Assembly: GCF_910592395.1 (NCBI RefSeq)
Contig: NC_088322.1
Location: 6,693,431-6,753,430 of the forward strand
Direction of reading: 5' to 3'
Source: Lineus longissimus
Taxonomy: Eukaryota > Nemertea > Pilidiophora > Heteronemertea > Lineidae
DNA length: 60,000 bases
The position numbers and the translations under genes are program-made. Below the pieces are notes generated by a model, which saw only the letters and a list, made by a program, of their open reading frames with translations, made no database searches and was not told the origin of the DNA. Shown here piece after piece: positions 39,201 through 54,200 of this stretch (position 1 is its first letter; every line of letters starts with the position of its first letter).

Positions 39201-42200
39201 GGCCATAGGCTCCTTTAACTACAATCATGCAATGAGGCTCCTCTGACAACAAGACCACGAAGCTCCTCTATCCACAAGGCTATGAGGCTCCTCTAACCAC
39301 TAGGATATGAGTCCCTGCTTAATACCACTTGGCTATGAGGCTCTCCTAACCACTAGGCTATGAGGCTCCTTTAACTACAATGAGGCTTCTCGGACAACAA
39401 GACCACGAGGCTCCTCTAACTACAAGGATGTGAGGTTCTTCTAACCTCTAGGATATGAGTCCCTGCTTACCACGAGGTTATGAGGCTCCTGTAAGATGTC
39501 AAAATGAGATACGTACCATACTCAAAACCAATCAAAGACCTGGCAAATTTCTTCTTCTCGAATGCGTACTCAATCTGTTCCTTGCAATGGTCAATCTTGA
39601 AATTGAAGTAGAGGTTCTTGGTCTCAACAACCAGGTCGCTCGGGAAGCAGCAAGCGATGTTGCGACAAGTCTTGTCCATCACACAGTATTGTTTACCAAA
39701 TGTTGGCAGTGCGTAATCAGCACAGTTTGCTGGAAGTAGAAGATGTCAAATCAAGTGTATGAATTAAAAAACCAAACAAATGAGAAAGTCACAAAATGCT
39801 GCATTTAAATTTTGTTAATGTGAACCTTGTAAGTCTGATTGATTGAAATTTGGCAGACATAAAGGTTTTAAACGGATATTGACATTTTTGATTTTGCCAA
39901 AAAAACTCCTTGACATATGAATGAAATGTTAAGGCTATCTATCTTCAGCCCCTCGGGTCCTAGCAGGATGTTTTGGGTGGCGTTGGGGGCGGGGGATTCT
40001 ATGAAACTGGCCACAACAGGTAAAGAAATACTCACTACCAGGTTTGAGAGCTTCATACGTGCAAGACGGATTTCTTAACAACGTCAACTCTGACCCGATA
40101 ATATTTGGCAGCAGCCTTCCATAGGAGCTCAGCGGCCAGGACAGACTGCCGTCCGCATCGCAGAAAGGCACGCCGAGTTTCAGACCGCTTAAAATGATGG
40201 TGTCCTCGCAGGCGTCGTCCAGGCAGGTTTTGTATCTCATGGAGATAATGTACTGTCCATTGGAGACGGTGCGGTCCAGCATGTAGTACAACTTGAGGTT
40301 CTTGCCAACCTTTATGTCCTTTTCTTTGCCTGAAATATTGATTGGAAATTGGGGTTGTGCATGGATTTATACTAGGACAAAGACCATTAAAATATCCTGC
40401 AGTCCATTGTGGTCTGGTAGGTCCGCAGCAGGTGGTATGGATGATCTGCTTTGTCGTGGCGGCCATCGAATCCTATTCCGTCAAACGTGAAGAACCCCAG
40501 TCTACAAGAATTCGATATGGAACTTACCAAACTTGAATCCAATCAAGGAGATGTTTCGAAACATCCGCTCGAAGCCAACAGAGAGCGTGTAGTCGCACGG
40601 GTCAATGTCAAACCAGACCTTGAAGTTCCTCGATGTGATCTAAAGACAGAGTAAATAATGGATAAATGATTTTTTACCGTAAATTACCAAATTCCCGCAC
40701 TTATTCATTCTTGGAAGTTGAAAAGAATGAAAGTTATCATTATTTTGTTTTAGGCGTGGGACAAAACTCATTTTTTCCAACCAAGAAATCAATTTTCGCA
40801 ATATCTATTTTTACAAATTGTGGTTATTTCCCTGCAAATATTTGGGGCTGAGCTGATGTAAACTAGATATTTTAAGCTCTATAAACAATATTGATGAATT
40901 TTAAGATATGTAGGAGGAAACCAGGGACCCGGAGGAAACCAAGGCTGTGAGAGAAAGTTGCCTTCTCCATCACTTTCAGGAAGGCAACAAACCAGAGAGC
41001 GAGTCCTCAAGAACAGAGGTGACAGGTGTTGATGTCAATTCCCTTACAGCTACAGCTAGCTTCCAGGAAAATGAGTACCAAGTGATGCATGGAGACATAA
41101 ATTCAGCAAACTCACTTTCAAGTCCATCGCTGAGCAACACTCGACACCAGTGCACTTGTCACTGAATGCACACTTGACGTTCGCAGGCAACTTGGGCATC
41201 TTGTAGCCCTTGCAGCTGGCCGGATTGACAGATGTTGGCATCTGGCACTCGGTGTCTAGCACGGCCTTCCGTTCAGCACCGAGTCTATTTAGGACGATAG
41301 CACTGGCTGGTTGGACCATTTCACCATTGGCATCAACATTATCAACTGTAAAGAAATGTTTTTTATATTGATTTGCAATTTTGATATTATATCATGACTT
41401 CAATGCTATCAATTAAAGAGAAGCTTTTTGACTTCTTAACTTACGAAAAATTATGCAATCACTTCTCATGCAGCGAATTTTAAGAGCCCAACTATAGCAT
41501 GTAATATAAGATTTTTCAATGAAAGATCACGCCATTTTTAATGTCGTTTTCTTCTTCTGCATTTAATATGGACCATCTCGAGGCTGACATCTCTGAGGGC
41601 CAGGTGCTATACCTAACATTGACTAATAGGCATGGCACAACATCTATTAAGGTTAAGATGTATAGCCATTCATCGTTTATCATGCAGGAGGCTGTTTAGA
41701 TGGCATGTCTGCTGCCTACTTCAGCCTTAGGTCTGGTTTCTTCTTCGGAGGGCCCAGCTCCTAGACTGCCTGCTATCCAAGGCTAATGAGTACAATCTGC
41801 CCGGGTTTGAAATCAGAGTTTTCCTTCTCCTAGATGATTTACCACTATATTAAGTGGCTGATGAGCTTCATCTTCCCATAACTTCCTGGTTCAGTGGTGG
41901 CACTGTCTTGCCTTTCCCATCACTTCAATGAGTAGAAACTTCCCCACCATGAAAGGGGATGATGGGAGCGTTTCATTAGAATTTAGGATTTCAGTTCCAA
42001 AAGAAAACCAAGAGAGCTTGCGGACACTGACTGATGTAAAACGTGAAAACTAAGATTTCTCTCACTTACATGAGGGCCACGAAAATGTCTTATCAGCGTT
42101 ACAAAACGGCACTGGGACAGAGGCGCCAGAGAAGATAACAAGTTCTGCCTGACAGACACCATCTTCTTGCGTACAAACGAGTAATGAGAGCGAGATGTAG

Positions 42201-45200
42201 AAATCACGTCTGTCCACTGATTGGCTGATATCGTACTTAAGTTTGAGACCTTTGCCAATTGGTTCAATTTTCTCCTCGGCTGAAATGAAGCAATATACGT
42301 TTGTCTCAGATGAATAAAACACAACAAAAAAGTTCCGAATTATTCACCAAAAATCAATCTAGTAACCAACAGATATCATAAATAAGAGGTTTGCTTATCA
42401 AAATGTCACCTCCAGGGAAAGGCCCAGCCAGATTTGGGACACTCTTAACTTATAAACTCCTATAACTAATGCCAGGCGCCTGGCTAGATGGCAGTTTGTA
42501 CCCTATATTTAACGAGATGGCGACTGATTGGAAGCAGCTACTACATGGCTTGAACCTCTGACCTTAAGTTTAAGAATTGGACACCTAAACCACCAGGCCA
42601 CTGGGATCAGTAAAAAATTGCCATCGGGGTAAATGAAAAGACTTTTAAATATTTTCATGAATTTTTTTTTCACTCACCTTGCGTGAATCCGATCAAAGTG
42701 ACGTTCAGATTCCATTTCTCAAATCCAACCGACAGCAAGAAATTACACGGATCAATCTGCGCCCAGACACTAAACTTCCTCTTGATGACATCAAAGTCAA
42801 GCTCCGCACAGCATGTCATGCCAGTACACATGTCACTGAACTTGCACGTGACACCAGCTGGGAGAGTGCCCATGGAGAAATGGGGGCAGCGGGCCTGGAG
42901 GTCGCCCGATGATTCTGACAGAGATTTGCAGGCCCCGGAGTTGATGAGTAGAGGGTCTACACCAAGCTGGGAAAGGATTAGGCCGCTTGCTGATTTTTTT
43001 TGAACTGGATTGAAAAATGAAAACGAACAGTAATATTTTGTAATCAATGAATCGTTTGCTACTTCCCAGAAGCTCAAATTGGGAATTCTCTCGAGTATTG
43101 ACCGATCAGAAACCATGTGAGCTCCAAGGTCCAGATTTCTGTGTTGCACAAGAATGATTGGCATACCTGGCCGGACATCCCAAATGGTGAATGCATCATT
43201 TCCATTACATAATGTATTCACCATTTGCATGCACCCACTGCAATCTATGCATCACATGCTGCACTTGCGTTAATGACGCACATATCACAAAAGTATCCCA
43301 TAGGTAACAGGAAATGTTTTCTTCCTTTGGCTCGAAGGAGATTTCAGCAAGAAAGACAGATGGTATGGTTTTAAATGTGTAGGGGCAACCAGTTGCAATT
43401 TACTACAAACACAGATATATTGCGGCCATTTTATTTTACGGTTTATAATGCTGCAACATTGGCATAACTTCAATTTAGTTTTTTGACAAGCAGTTATCAG
43501 TAATATCAATGAGATTTTATTTTTCGTATCTAACTATTTGCGCAATTACATGTAAGTGTTAAAAACGTGAAAATAAAAGGCACATAACGACTTTCGGAAT
43601 TAAAGTATTTATCAATCTTAGCATCCCTACTTACCATCCTGAGGCCAACTGATGGTGTTGTCGTCATAGTTACACGTTGGAATCGGCATCCGCAACTCGT
43701 TGAAAACTATGTTGGGCAATGTCAAACCGAACGAATCTGCGTCAAAGGTCAACATGGCCGAGACAATGAAATGCTGTCCAGAATTTGGACGATTGATTGT
43801 GTACGTTAGGTGAATAGTACTTGCGATGTCGGTACTGACTGGAGTTCCTGCGAAGAGAAGATGGGCATTTTTTAAAGTTTGTATTTTGACCTTACCATCA
43901 CCAGAAATTATTGGCTCCTTTAAAATATTGTCTGCGTTTGAAACCTTAAACAACTGGCGACCAGATTGAGGAATAAAGAGCATCAGCATCCCAAACTTAT
44001 GTTATTCCTAATCTATCTAATTATAAGATTAAGATGTGCCTAATTAATGAAATAAACAAATCATACACATACCCCAACTGTAGCCCTTTAGTGTTCCATT
44101 AAATTCCCACTTCTCAAATCCAACATGGAACGACAATTTACACGGATCAAGCAAGACTCGGAATGCAAATGTTCTGCTTGAGATTTTCATATCCATGTCG
44201 ATGCAGCAGTCGAAACCGGTACACTCCCGATTGTACGCGCAGCGGTAGTTTTCCGGCATTGACGGTAGCTCAAAGTGGGGACAAGATGTTGTGGACACAC
44301 TTAGATCACAGGTCAGCCCGTCGCGGAGCAGGTTGTTCTGGAGAGCTAGGATCTTTTCTGCTGCATCACCAGCATAGCTGATCATGGCAGCTTGGACATC
44401 AACAGCTGAAGCGACAAAGATTCTTCACAGTCTCTAATATGCATTACCTCATACTTTGCGCACAAAAAAGCCATCTAAGTGAGATTAAAACCGCGATGCG
44501 ACTTCTGATGATCTCGATTTGTTTGAGGTTAGGAATCCTGACGTCCAGGGTGTCATACCATGTCATACAGTAACCAACAAACAATTCCAGGTTTTTTTTT
44601 AGTTCCCATGGCTTGGTAGCCAGCAATGTTAACCACCCGTCTATTTGCCTCCTTCTGTGCAGAAGTCATACTTACAAGGCCAGCTCATTGCACCACTCTG
44701 GCATAACGGCACCGTCATGATGGTGTCATGCATGAAGTACAACGGGTCCGAGCACATGCCATCCATGCAGTACTGAAGGCCAAAGTCGATGATGAACTGA
44801 CCAGGGATGCCCTTCTTGAAGTTGTACATAACTTGGAGGGTGTTACCATAAGACTTAGACCAGACAGATCCTAAGGAACAGAAAAAAGTATTTTGATGAA
44901 ACAAACAGTTCTTGTTGAGAATTTTAGTGTTTCTTCTGATCAAAAATAAAGGTGTCAGCGCCACCATATCCCATGCCGATCCACGGTCGTTGTGCGTATA
45001 TCCATCCTTCACCGCCGATAACTCCTCCCTGATCGGCCGTCAGATGGGCTGTTACTTAATCGGTAGTCTCCCTGCATTCCCTTCCTTTCCCACGCGTCCT
45101 CTGTCGTGACAACACTAACATTACACTCACTCGTGGTTGTCGCACGAGACACGCACTGAAAGCCATCATAATTGAAGATCAGGTGAGTAACGGTTCAAGG

Positions 45201-48200
45201 GATGCTGACCTGACCCAAATGCACAGTGCATGTTGCATAGAAGAAGGGTAACCTGATCCTGAGGTTGGCACTATCAATTCAGGCCGTCATTCAATTACTT
45301 TGCGTCAAGCAATTTGATTGGCCACCCGTTTATGATCGTGCGTCCGAAAGATTACCTGGCGGGAGTTATCGGCGGTGAAAGGAGGAGACTTTAGGACTGA
45401 TATTCACCGCCGATAAGTCGGCATGCCATATCCCTGCCTTTTTCAGAACAGCTAAAGCATTTTTTGTTAAAGAAGGGAGGTAACACTGCCCTTTTTCTCA
45501 GTTCACCGTCCTCTTTTCTTTGCTCATTCCCAATTTCCTTGCCTTTCAAAATTTCTAGTAGAATTTATAAAATGTAACATTCCTTGAAAGATCGAATCCA
45601 GCAATAAATTACGAGTTGACGTCTTGGTATGGAGTAGTGTCTTGGAAATGGTCAGTGACTTTCCGGATTCCTCAGGGAATCAATTACCAGTAATCAAAAA
45701 GAGAAGCTAAAGATTTTTGTGACATCAATTACATGCAAGATGTATTTCATGAACATGTAATCAAATGGCCTGGTTTTGTATTTTGTATTTTCAGTTTTTC
45801 TTTTTAAAAGAACTCACCAAAGCTATCAAATATGTTCCTTGTGACCTCATCTGTCTCAACACTAATTTTGACCTCATATGTACACGGCATAATCTCGAAG
45901 CTCGCCTTGAACGCATACTCCATTTTATCGAAGAAATGCATCGTGGCACAGCAGTCCAACGTCAAGCAATCGGAGTTCAACTTGCAGCGGAATCCTTCAG
46001 GCATAGCCGGGAACACGAAGTCCGGGCAGTTGGCGTGTGATTGTTGGACATAGTTGTCTGCTACTGGGCAGGCACTTCGGTCGAAGAAAGATGATGGTAA
46101 ACGCAATCGGCGGAGGATGTCATCTGTTGCGCCGACCATTGCGCTTGCCGGAAATGAGCTCACGAAGCTGCTGAGGTCGGTACCTGCAAGAAACAAAAGC
46201 TCCTGAATGATAACGACTAACGATAGATAAAGATGTTACTCTTACTGTATTAGAGTTACCGGTAGCAAGTATGGATTAATCTATACTTGCCGGAAGGTTT
46301 AACGATTATGGATGGGAACACCTGAACATTTGAGTAAAAAGCTATACGCACCTAAGTTAAAGTCAGCGTTACATTCAGGCATTGGCATTTTGAACTTGTC
46401 CAGCATTGGGTAGGTGTTGTCGTCGTCAAGATAAATGCTGAGGACTAGGACGTATTCCAGCATGGCTGTGCTATCGTCTTTACTGACAGAGAAGCTGAAG
46501 AGATCAAAATAGGTACTGCTAATCCTGGATATATTTTCAGCACGTAGAATCGCATTCCCGATACCGGAGTCAAAGTGTGTCCACTCACTCGAATCGAATC
46601 TTGCTGCCTGCTGAAAATCTTTTATGAAACTACTATTGGTTAGGTAGCAAACCTGTGATGGACTAGCAACATCTTGAACCCAGGGGAATGTTACTTCTAG
46701 ACGCAGAGTGCTATGGATCTGGGAAGCTCTGCCTTAATGAGCTGGTGATGCCCGACATCCTCAAGTCACTGATCCCTTATATAGGCTGAAGTATCTTCTT
46801 AGATCGAGTCCCAAGGCAGTGAGGTACATCTTTACCCATGCAGCAGTCAATGTAAACTATGTAGCCCTTGGGGCCGGGGTCACCGCTAATTCAGTGTCAG
46901 TGTCGAGTTCTCAGTGAAGAGTTTTGTTCTACCTGTGCCGAGGCTCCAAGTAATAATTTCAAGTCCATGGTGAAAAAGTGTCTCCAGCCCTGACCCAAGA
47001 AAAAAATGGCAAGTGTCGAGTGAGTGTTGATCACCTGAGTAGGGGAGTACAGGGTTCACATTGACAGCTGCATTACCAGATGACTGCCTGATGTTAAAGC
47101 ACTTTGAGCAAGAACCATACTTACAAAGCGCGAACAAACTCGGAAATCTCCATCAGATTTTCCCGATCCCAGAAACTTGCATCAAGCGTGACGTTGTACT
47201 GGTAAGTTTCGAGACCAGCTGACACCTTGTTTGAACATGAATCGACAATCGACCACACTTTCATTGGCTTCTTCAAAAGCTTGTAGTCAACATTCAAGCA
47301 GCACTCAAGACCCATGCACATGTCGTCATAGCGACACTGGACAAAATCTGGCAGTTTTGGCATCTTTAGGTGACGGCAACCTATAAGTGAAGGAATATTA
47401 ATTTTGTCCAAAGGATGCCAGCCGGGGAGGATTTGCTGAACCGTTAGCTTAACATGTGTGACTGGCTCCAGCTAAAGTGTCAACATGTGCAAAAATTTGG
47501 ATAGGGTACGTAGGTGCAAACGTTTTGAAAATATTAGCGTAGGAAGATTCCTAACACAGTTGTCTTTAAAATGATGTATGATGCATGACAATCTAAAGGA
47601 TTGACTGAGATATGGACTTCAGGTCACTCTCTAAAGTTATGGTTTAAGGTAGAGAAATATTGTCCAAAGAAAAGCAGTTGAAGGAATAACCTATTTTCTG
47701 TATCACCTCTAAACACTCCAGACATAGTTCATGTAGTTGAGGCACTACTGGCCTATAATCGGGCTGTTCTGGACTGTTTGTTCAATATCAATTCCTGATA
47801 AATATCTGCCACCCCTCCCAAACATACTGAAACGCTGATATTTTCATAAGAGCCAGTCCTGCATTTATGTCACGACATTCCCTCTTCAAAGCAAATACTC
47901 CTTACGTGAGCCGAGCTGTGCCTGTGTCAGGTTAGAGTTGAATTCACACATGTCGCCCTCAACGATCCAAAGCAGCTTCGTCGACCTGAGCACCGCTTCA
48001 TTTGCATATTCTGTGGGCGTTCCGCTGACTTCTGCTGCGGTTTTCGCCAAAGTGCCGCTCGGCCATTCGAACGAGTCGTTGATGTTGCAGTATGGGATTG
48101 GGAAGGTGTAGTCGACGAGAAGCGGGAACTCAGTGGTTGTGAAGCCCGGGATGTTCAAGTCGAGCTTTAGGTTGAATTGGAAATTGTTAGCATCCTTGTC

Positions 48201-51200
48201 AATGGTGTAGCTGAAAGAGAATGAAGTTTATATAAATTTTCACATCTGACACCGAATATAGTGTCCCAATGGACAGTGTACATGGCATGCATGATTCCAA
48301 TGATAGAAAAACCTTGTAAAAAAACTGGTAAAATTCCAAAAATGTACGGGGTTCAAAGGGTTAAACAAGCACTTACACAAGAGCAATAGGGCTAGGATTG
48401 CCTGATCCAATGTCAACTCTCTTCTCCACACCACGCACAAACGTAAACAAGGTCGTGTTGAAATTAAAGTGCTCGAATCCGAGGGACAGGCGGTATTCAC
48501 AGGGGTCGATGATCAGCCATGTCTTGAAGACACGATTGATGATACCGAGGTCGATGGATGAACAGCATTCAATTCCCAGGCAAGGGTAGTTGATCTGGCA
48601 GGTGGTTCCAGATGGCTGGCCCGAGGGAATGGTGATAGAACTATCAGGACAAACTGGAAAGATTTGCCAAAATGTTCTTCGAATGACTAAGTTTTACAGA
48701 TTGCGCTATACGAAAAACTCATCATTATGATTATCATCACTTGCCCGAAACAACAACTACAACTAATCAAAGATCAGGGCCAGGTTATTCGAAACAGGTC
48801 AGCCACTAAAGTGGCGGTCACATTATTGCGGTCATCCTGACAAATGTTCTCGTGATAAACCTGCATCAAACAACACTTTATTGCTCATTTTATCAAATAA
48901 CGAACATTATCATAGGGGGCTGACTTTACAGAAGGAGACAACGCCAAGTTAGCGACGTACCTTGTTTTGAACAACTGGGCTTAGGTTTGTTTGTTGAATT
49001 TGTAACTTTCTGCTGAAGGGTCCCGAAATATAAAATGCTGGCTTGAATGGTATTTTAATTCGGTGATTATAGAATAATAACTTCGTCCCAATCTCATCCA
49101 AGAGAAAGACCTCAAGTTAAATTTCAAATGTCCGACTTCTTAAAGTGATCGAGAATCCAACATGTCTAATTACTGTCTTTTGACTGTTGGAACTGTAAGA
49201 GTCTTTACCTACCATCATCGATTGGATTGTTTGTGTCTGGACAGATCTTGGTGGTGGCAGCAATGATATGGCCAAGTCCAAGGGATCTGAGAGCAGCCTC
49301 TAAGGCATCGACAGACAATGGTGATTCAGCGTCATAGAATTCCTGCAATTGAATGAAAGTAATGGGGGAGTTTGGCCTCTTGAGCTTTGGTCAGCAACAA
49401 GTCTCGGGACTTGTTGCTGAATTTGAACTACACCGAATTTGACCCGTACTGTACCTTAAGCGTCTGCCCATCTGGGAGTATGACTGTCTGATTTATGTCA
49501 GAAGTTGTCTGGAACACACCATCACTGGGATACATACCTTTAGCGTCTGTCCATCTGGAAGTATGATAGTCTGACTCATGTCACAAGCAGTTTGTGGGAC
49601 TTCCGTGTGCTTATACAGCTGATGTTCAACCTGGCAGGGCTGTCCTGGGTCCAGACAAATACTCAGCTTCATTGTCACTAGGTATTTCTTCTTGTTAGGG
49701 ATTTTGTTTAAGGTGTAGCTGAAAACGAGGAACAATATTAGCCTAGCACTAATCTGGAAGAGATTTGGTAGGGCATCTACAAGACAGGAATCAATCTTTG
49801 TTCAATGAAAAACGTTTTTCAAGTGAAACTCACTAGAGCATTTGGTGACAACCATCCTCTTCTCAATGAAAATGCATGATCATCCTGGACTGCAGTGAAG
49901 CAACAGTAGGCCTCATCCTGTTAACAGTCGCTGGCTTATAAACCTGGTCCTTGTTCGGTGATTGTTGTTCAACGGGTAAAGCCTATACCGGCCTCAGGCA
50001 CAGAGTAAATATAAGTTAAAAACACCTTTTGTGGCTAAGTGTCTTAATTGGTACCAAGTGTATGGTTTCTATTGTCCGGAATAGACTAGAAGACTTACGT
50101 GACTTTGAACAAGTCCATCAAATCAAAGCTATCCTCGACTCCCCAATCGTACGTGAAGATCGAATATGTGAAATTGAATCGCTCAAGGCTTCCACGGATG
50201 ACATAGTTGCAAGTGTCCACAATGAATTCCATGTTGAGTGACCTCTGGTAGATGCCATGGAAATCGACATTGAAGCAGCAGTTGATGCCGGAGCACATGT
50301 CTTGAATGTTACAGCGGATGCCATTGGTGAGGACAGGAAGGTCGTAGAATCCGAGGGGGCAGTCTGGGGAAGAGGAGATGAAGAACAATCAAGTGACAAA
50401 AAGGCAACAGTATGGTGCTACAAACGCAACGTTTACTGCAAATAATCATTTGATTTAATTGAACCAGCTAAAAATACAGCTATTCTAGTCGGACTCCTTC
50501 CTTTAATCTACTTTTGAAACATTGGTGGGAGAATGTTTGAGGTCTGTAAAATAGAAATGCTGATAAACTGGGTCAATAAAGAAAGTTCGGGTTTACTGAC
50601 TGACTAACAAATATCAAACATGAATCAGGCGAGGGGCATCTTTTGATCATATGTAAAAACAGAGAGTGCTCTCACAATCAGTTCTTTCAAAGAAAAAACA
50701 TGCTTGACAAAAAGACACTGTGATGTACCATTGCTTTGTACATATGGTTGCCTACAATTCCAGCAAAAATGCAAATAAATTTCTAGGTACCATTTTTCCA
50801 TCCATCGACCGCGGAGTCATACGGAGATCTTAATAAGTCACACTGGCCCTCGTTAACATTCTTGATGATCTTTGTTTCCTGTAGGAACTGGTCAACACCG
50901 GCTTCACTCAGTACCTGGCCATCAGTCACACTCATTTTAGTCATCCAGCTACGGATTGTCGTATCTGGAAGATGAAAAGAACAGAAATTATTTCTTAAAC
51001 TAGAGGCACAAGGCATGCACATTCAATCATAAGAGAAGATGCTCTCAGACTCTGAGATAGAGGCGGCAATCATTTATCGCCTGGAACTGGACACTGTGGT
51101 CTATGTGGCCACTTATGAGGAGATTTCACGAGGTGGACATAGCGCTGTGCCAGGGTGGGATAGCCATCAAAAGTCCTTTCCACATACAGCAGGATTGCCC

Positions 51201-54200
51201 TGACTTCTCTGCCCAAACACTACAAAGGATGTGACCAGAGGAAGCAGAACAGACCAAGCCATACGAATATCTGGATGAACTTATAAAACGCTGCCTTTGT
51301 GACTGCAACGTAATTGAGAGTATGATGCAATATCTGATATCGAATGAAGAAGAATAAAAAGTCGAAAACTCACCAACATTTGCACTATCTATTTGAGCAG
51401 GGCTACATCTCGGCACCTTCATTCTCTTGATCAGCCTGACTGGTGTCTCGCCCGGCACGCATACCCTGTCAGCGTCGATGTCGATACAGAACAGAGCATC
51501 AAACGTCAGATAGAAGTCTGTATCATCCTTGTCAATGTTGTATCTGTAAGGTCAAAATCATTACAATCAATGAAGATTTTCTTTGCAAAATTAGATAAAA
51601 TCTTTTTTTGCCAATTTGAGGAAAGTGGCTTCAAAGTTTTGAATTTAACTGAAAATGCATTGGGAAATTTTAGACATTTTAAAAGTTTTACTGTTGGCCT
51701 GATTTCTCTGAATTAATTTGAGATGGTCCTCAACTTACGTGACTTGGACGGGCGAATCGGCGTTGTCGCCAGACTTGGTCCCAATTTCTAGTGCGACTGG
51801 TTTTCCCCAATCATAGCTGATCAGGTCCGTGCTGTACGTCCAGCTACCACCAACGGTGACGGAAATCGTAAAGTCACACGGTTCAATGTCAAACGACACC
51901 TCGACAGTGCGATTGATCATATCGAGGGCGTTCGGGACGGAGAATGGTAGCTCTGCGCAACATATCACGCCAAAGCAGCTGTCTGTCAGGGCGCAGTTCA
52001 GATAGCTACGGTCCGCGCCACTGAGGTGTGATTGGTCCAAAGCCCAGCCACAGGAGTCTGGTGAGACAGGGGCGGAGCATACACCTTCTGGAAAAATGTC
52101 CTGCAAACAAAAAAAGAATAAAGTTATCTGAAAGTTTAATTCGACAAAAAAAGGATTACACAGTTTTAATGGATACTAGCCTACTTGTAATTAGATTTTC
52201 TTATTCAGCATTCGATTTCTAGTTGGTAGCATTTCAGTCAGTCTTCAACAAATAAAAATATATAAACCAAAAAAATTAAGTTCTGCCAGAAACTTGGCAT
52301 TGATAGTTTCTTACTACAAACTGGGAAAAAACAGTGATTGTAACAGGTGAAGAATTGACACATTGCTTAAAGCACATCATTCACCGCACCGGATGTGGCT
52401 TGTTCTTGAAAACGACGATCGCAATTATCACCAATCATAACAGAGTGAACAAGACCATCACCGACTGTTGATCTTTAAATGCCAAACACTGCTAAAAACA
52501 CTGTTCTGAACACAAGAAAGAACGCTGTTCCTTGCGCTGTTTTATAGGATACCTTCAGATTTCATCCCATCTTGAGAAATCTTGAAGTCAAACCACACCA
52601 CTTCGAGTCAGTGCCTCATCAACTTTGTATATCTTTTCCAACCCAAAAAAATGTGGTGGCAAAGTGACTTGAAAATCTGAGGTTTGACTTTTAGATTAAC
52701 AAAATTATCACTATCTCCTCATTTAACCAAGATGAATTGTTCAGGTGTCCTTAAAACGGCATATCGATATCCCAACCTTCTTCCTAGTGAGAACAATTTA
52801 AATGTTTTAATGATGGCGGGTTTGTTCTTTCGTGGTCAAGAATTAGTCGCACCAAATACTTCTACACCACGTTTTCCAAAAACTATTACAGGTCACCCAA
52901 CAGTCTTTATAGAACCAAGAATAAAGTCTTTATGAATTCTTGATAGAACTAATAATGTTTTATGTGACTCTCCGCTCTCAATTCAATATTCTTTTACCTG
53001 CAGTTGATTTGTCTTGAGAATGACATCAAAAGCACCCTCAGACAACACCCCTTCCATCTCCTGCAGGAAGCCAGTGATGGTGTTTCCACCGGGCAGCGTG
53101 AAATCTGACCCACAAACTTGCATTGGGATTGCCAGGTTGCTCAAGATGGTGTATTCTGCGAGGCATTCCTTCAGCATGACGGGCCCCACTTCCAGGCCGT
53201 CTGGATGAGGTGTTGGCGTGGGAGCGGTAGGGTCTACGACCATTTTGCAGACCTCCACCGCCATGTCCACAATGAACTCTTGGGTATTCTCATTCTTATC
53301 AATAGTGTAGCTGGAAAAAAAGTTTAAGGTCATAACAGACAGGCAGTATTTTGTGTACCTCACAAGTAACTGTTATATTCATGACCAGCAATTGCAGGGA
53401 ACAAGGAGTGCAAGCAGATATAATGCGAAGTTTTGCATACAGGTTTTTTTGGGCGGGAGGAATCTCCTGGACTTTTACACCATCACAACTTGTGAGCGCG
53501 TGCTGATGCTGATATGGTCAAATGCCAATTTAGTTTATTGACTATATCTTTGGCCTGACATAGGAATCCATCTCAAGCTTCTACCCACATAGACAGGGTC
53601 TTTTGTTTGCACTGGCAGAGGCATCATGTACAAGGAAATTGGATGTATGTCTCATTTAAAGTGTAAGATATCTTGCTCAAGGACACTGACATAAAACAGC
53701 AATGATCCTTCCAAGATTCAAACACATGACCTCCTGATTACGAGCCTAGGACTACAACCACTATGCCACTGATCTCCCCGCACACACAAATACGCAAAAG
53801 GTTCTACCGAGTGCATGTAAATGAAGCCAAGTATTGCAACCCAGGTCATACTGAAAACGAGTGCCGCTACTGTAGCTAACTATGTTTAAATAAGGACAAG
53901 TACTTACAAAACCTGTGTCATGTCTCCGATGGTGAAATTACGTGGTTCGCCCCACGTGTAAACAAACGTCACAAATGTCTCCTCATAGTTCTCAAAGCCA
54001 ATACGGAACTCGTAGTTACAAGTGTCGAGATCGATGTACGCCCTGAATGCCTTTGTCACGCTAATCTCGGCGAGCGAGATACCGAAACACGCGTCAAATC
54101 GTCGACAATCATTCGAGATGCTGTAGTACATGTTAGCCATTTCGTCATCGGTAAGGGTCGGCAGGCTGAAGTCTCGACCATTGGAGGAACACGCTGGGAA

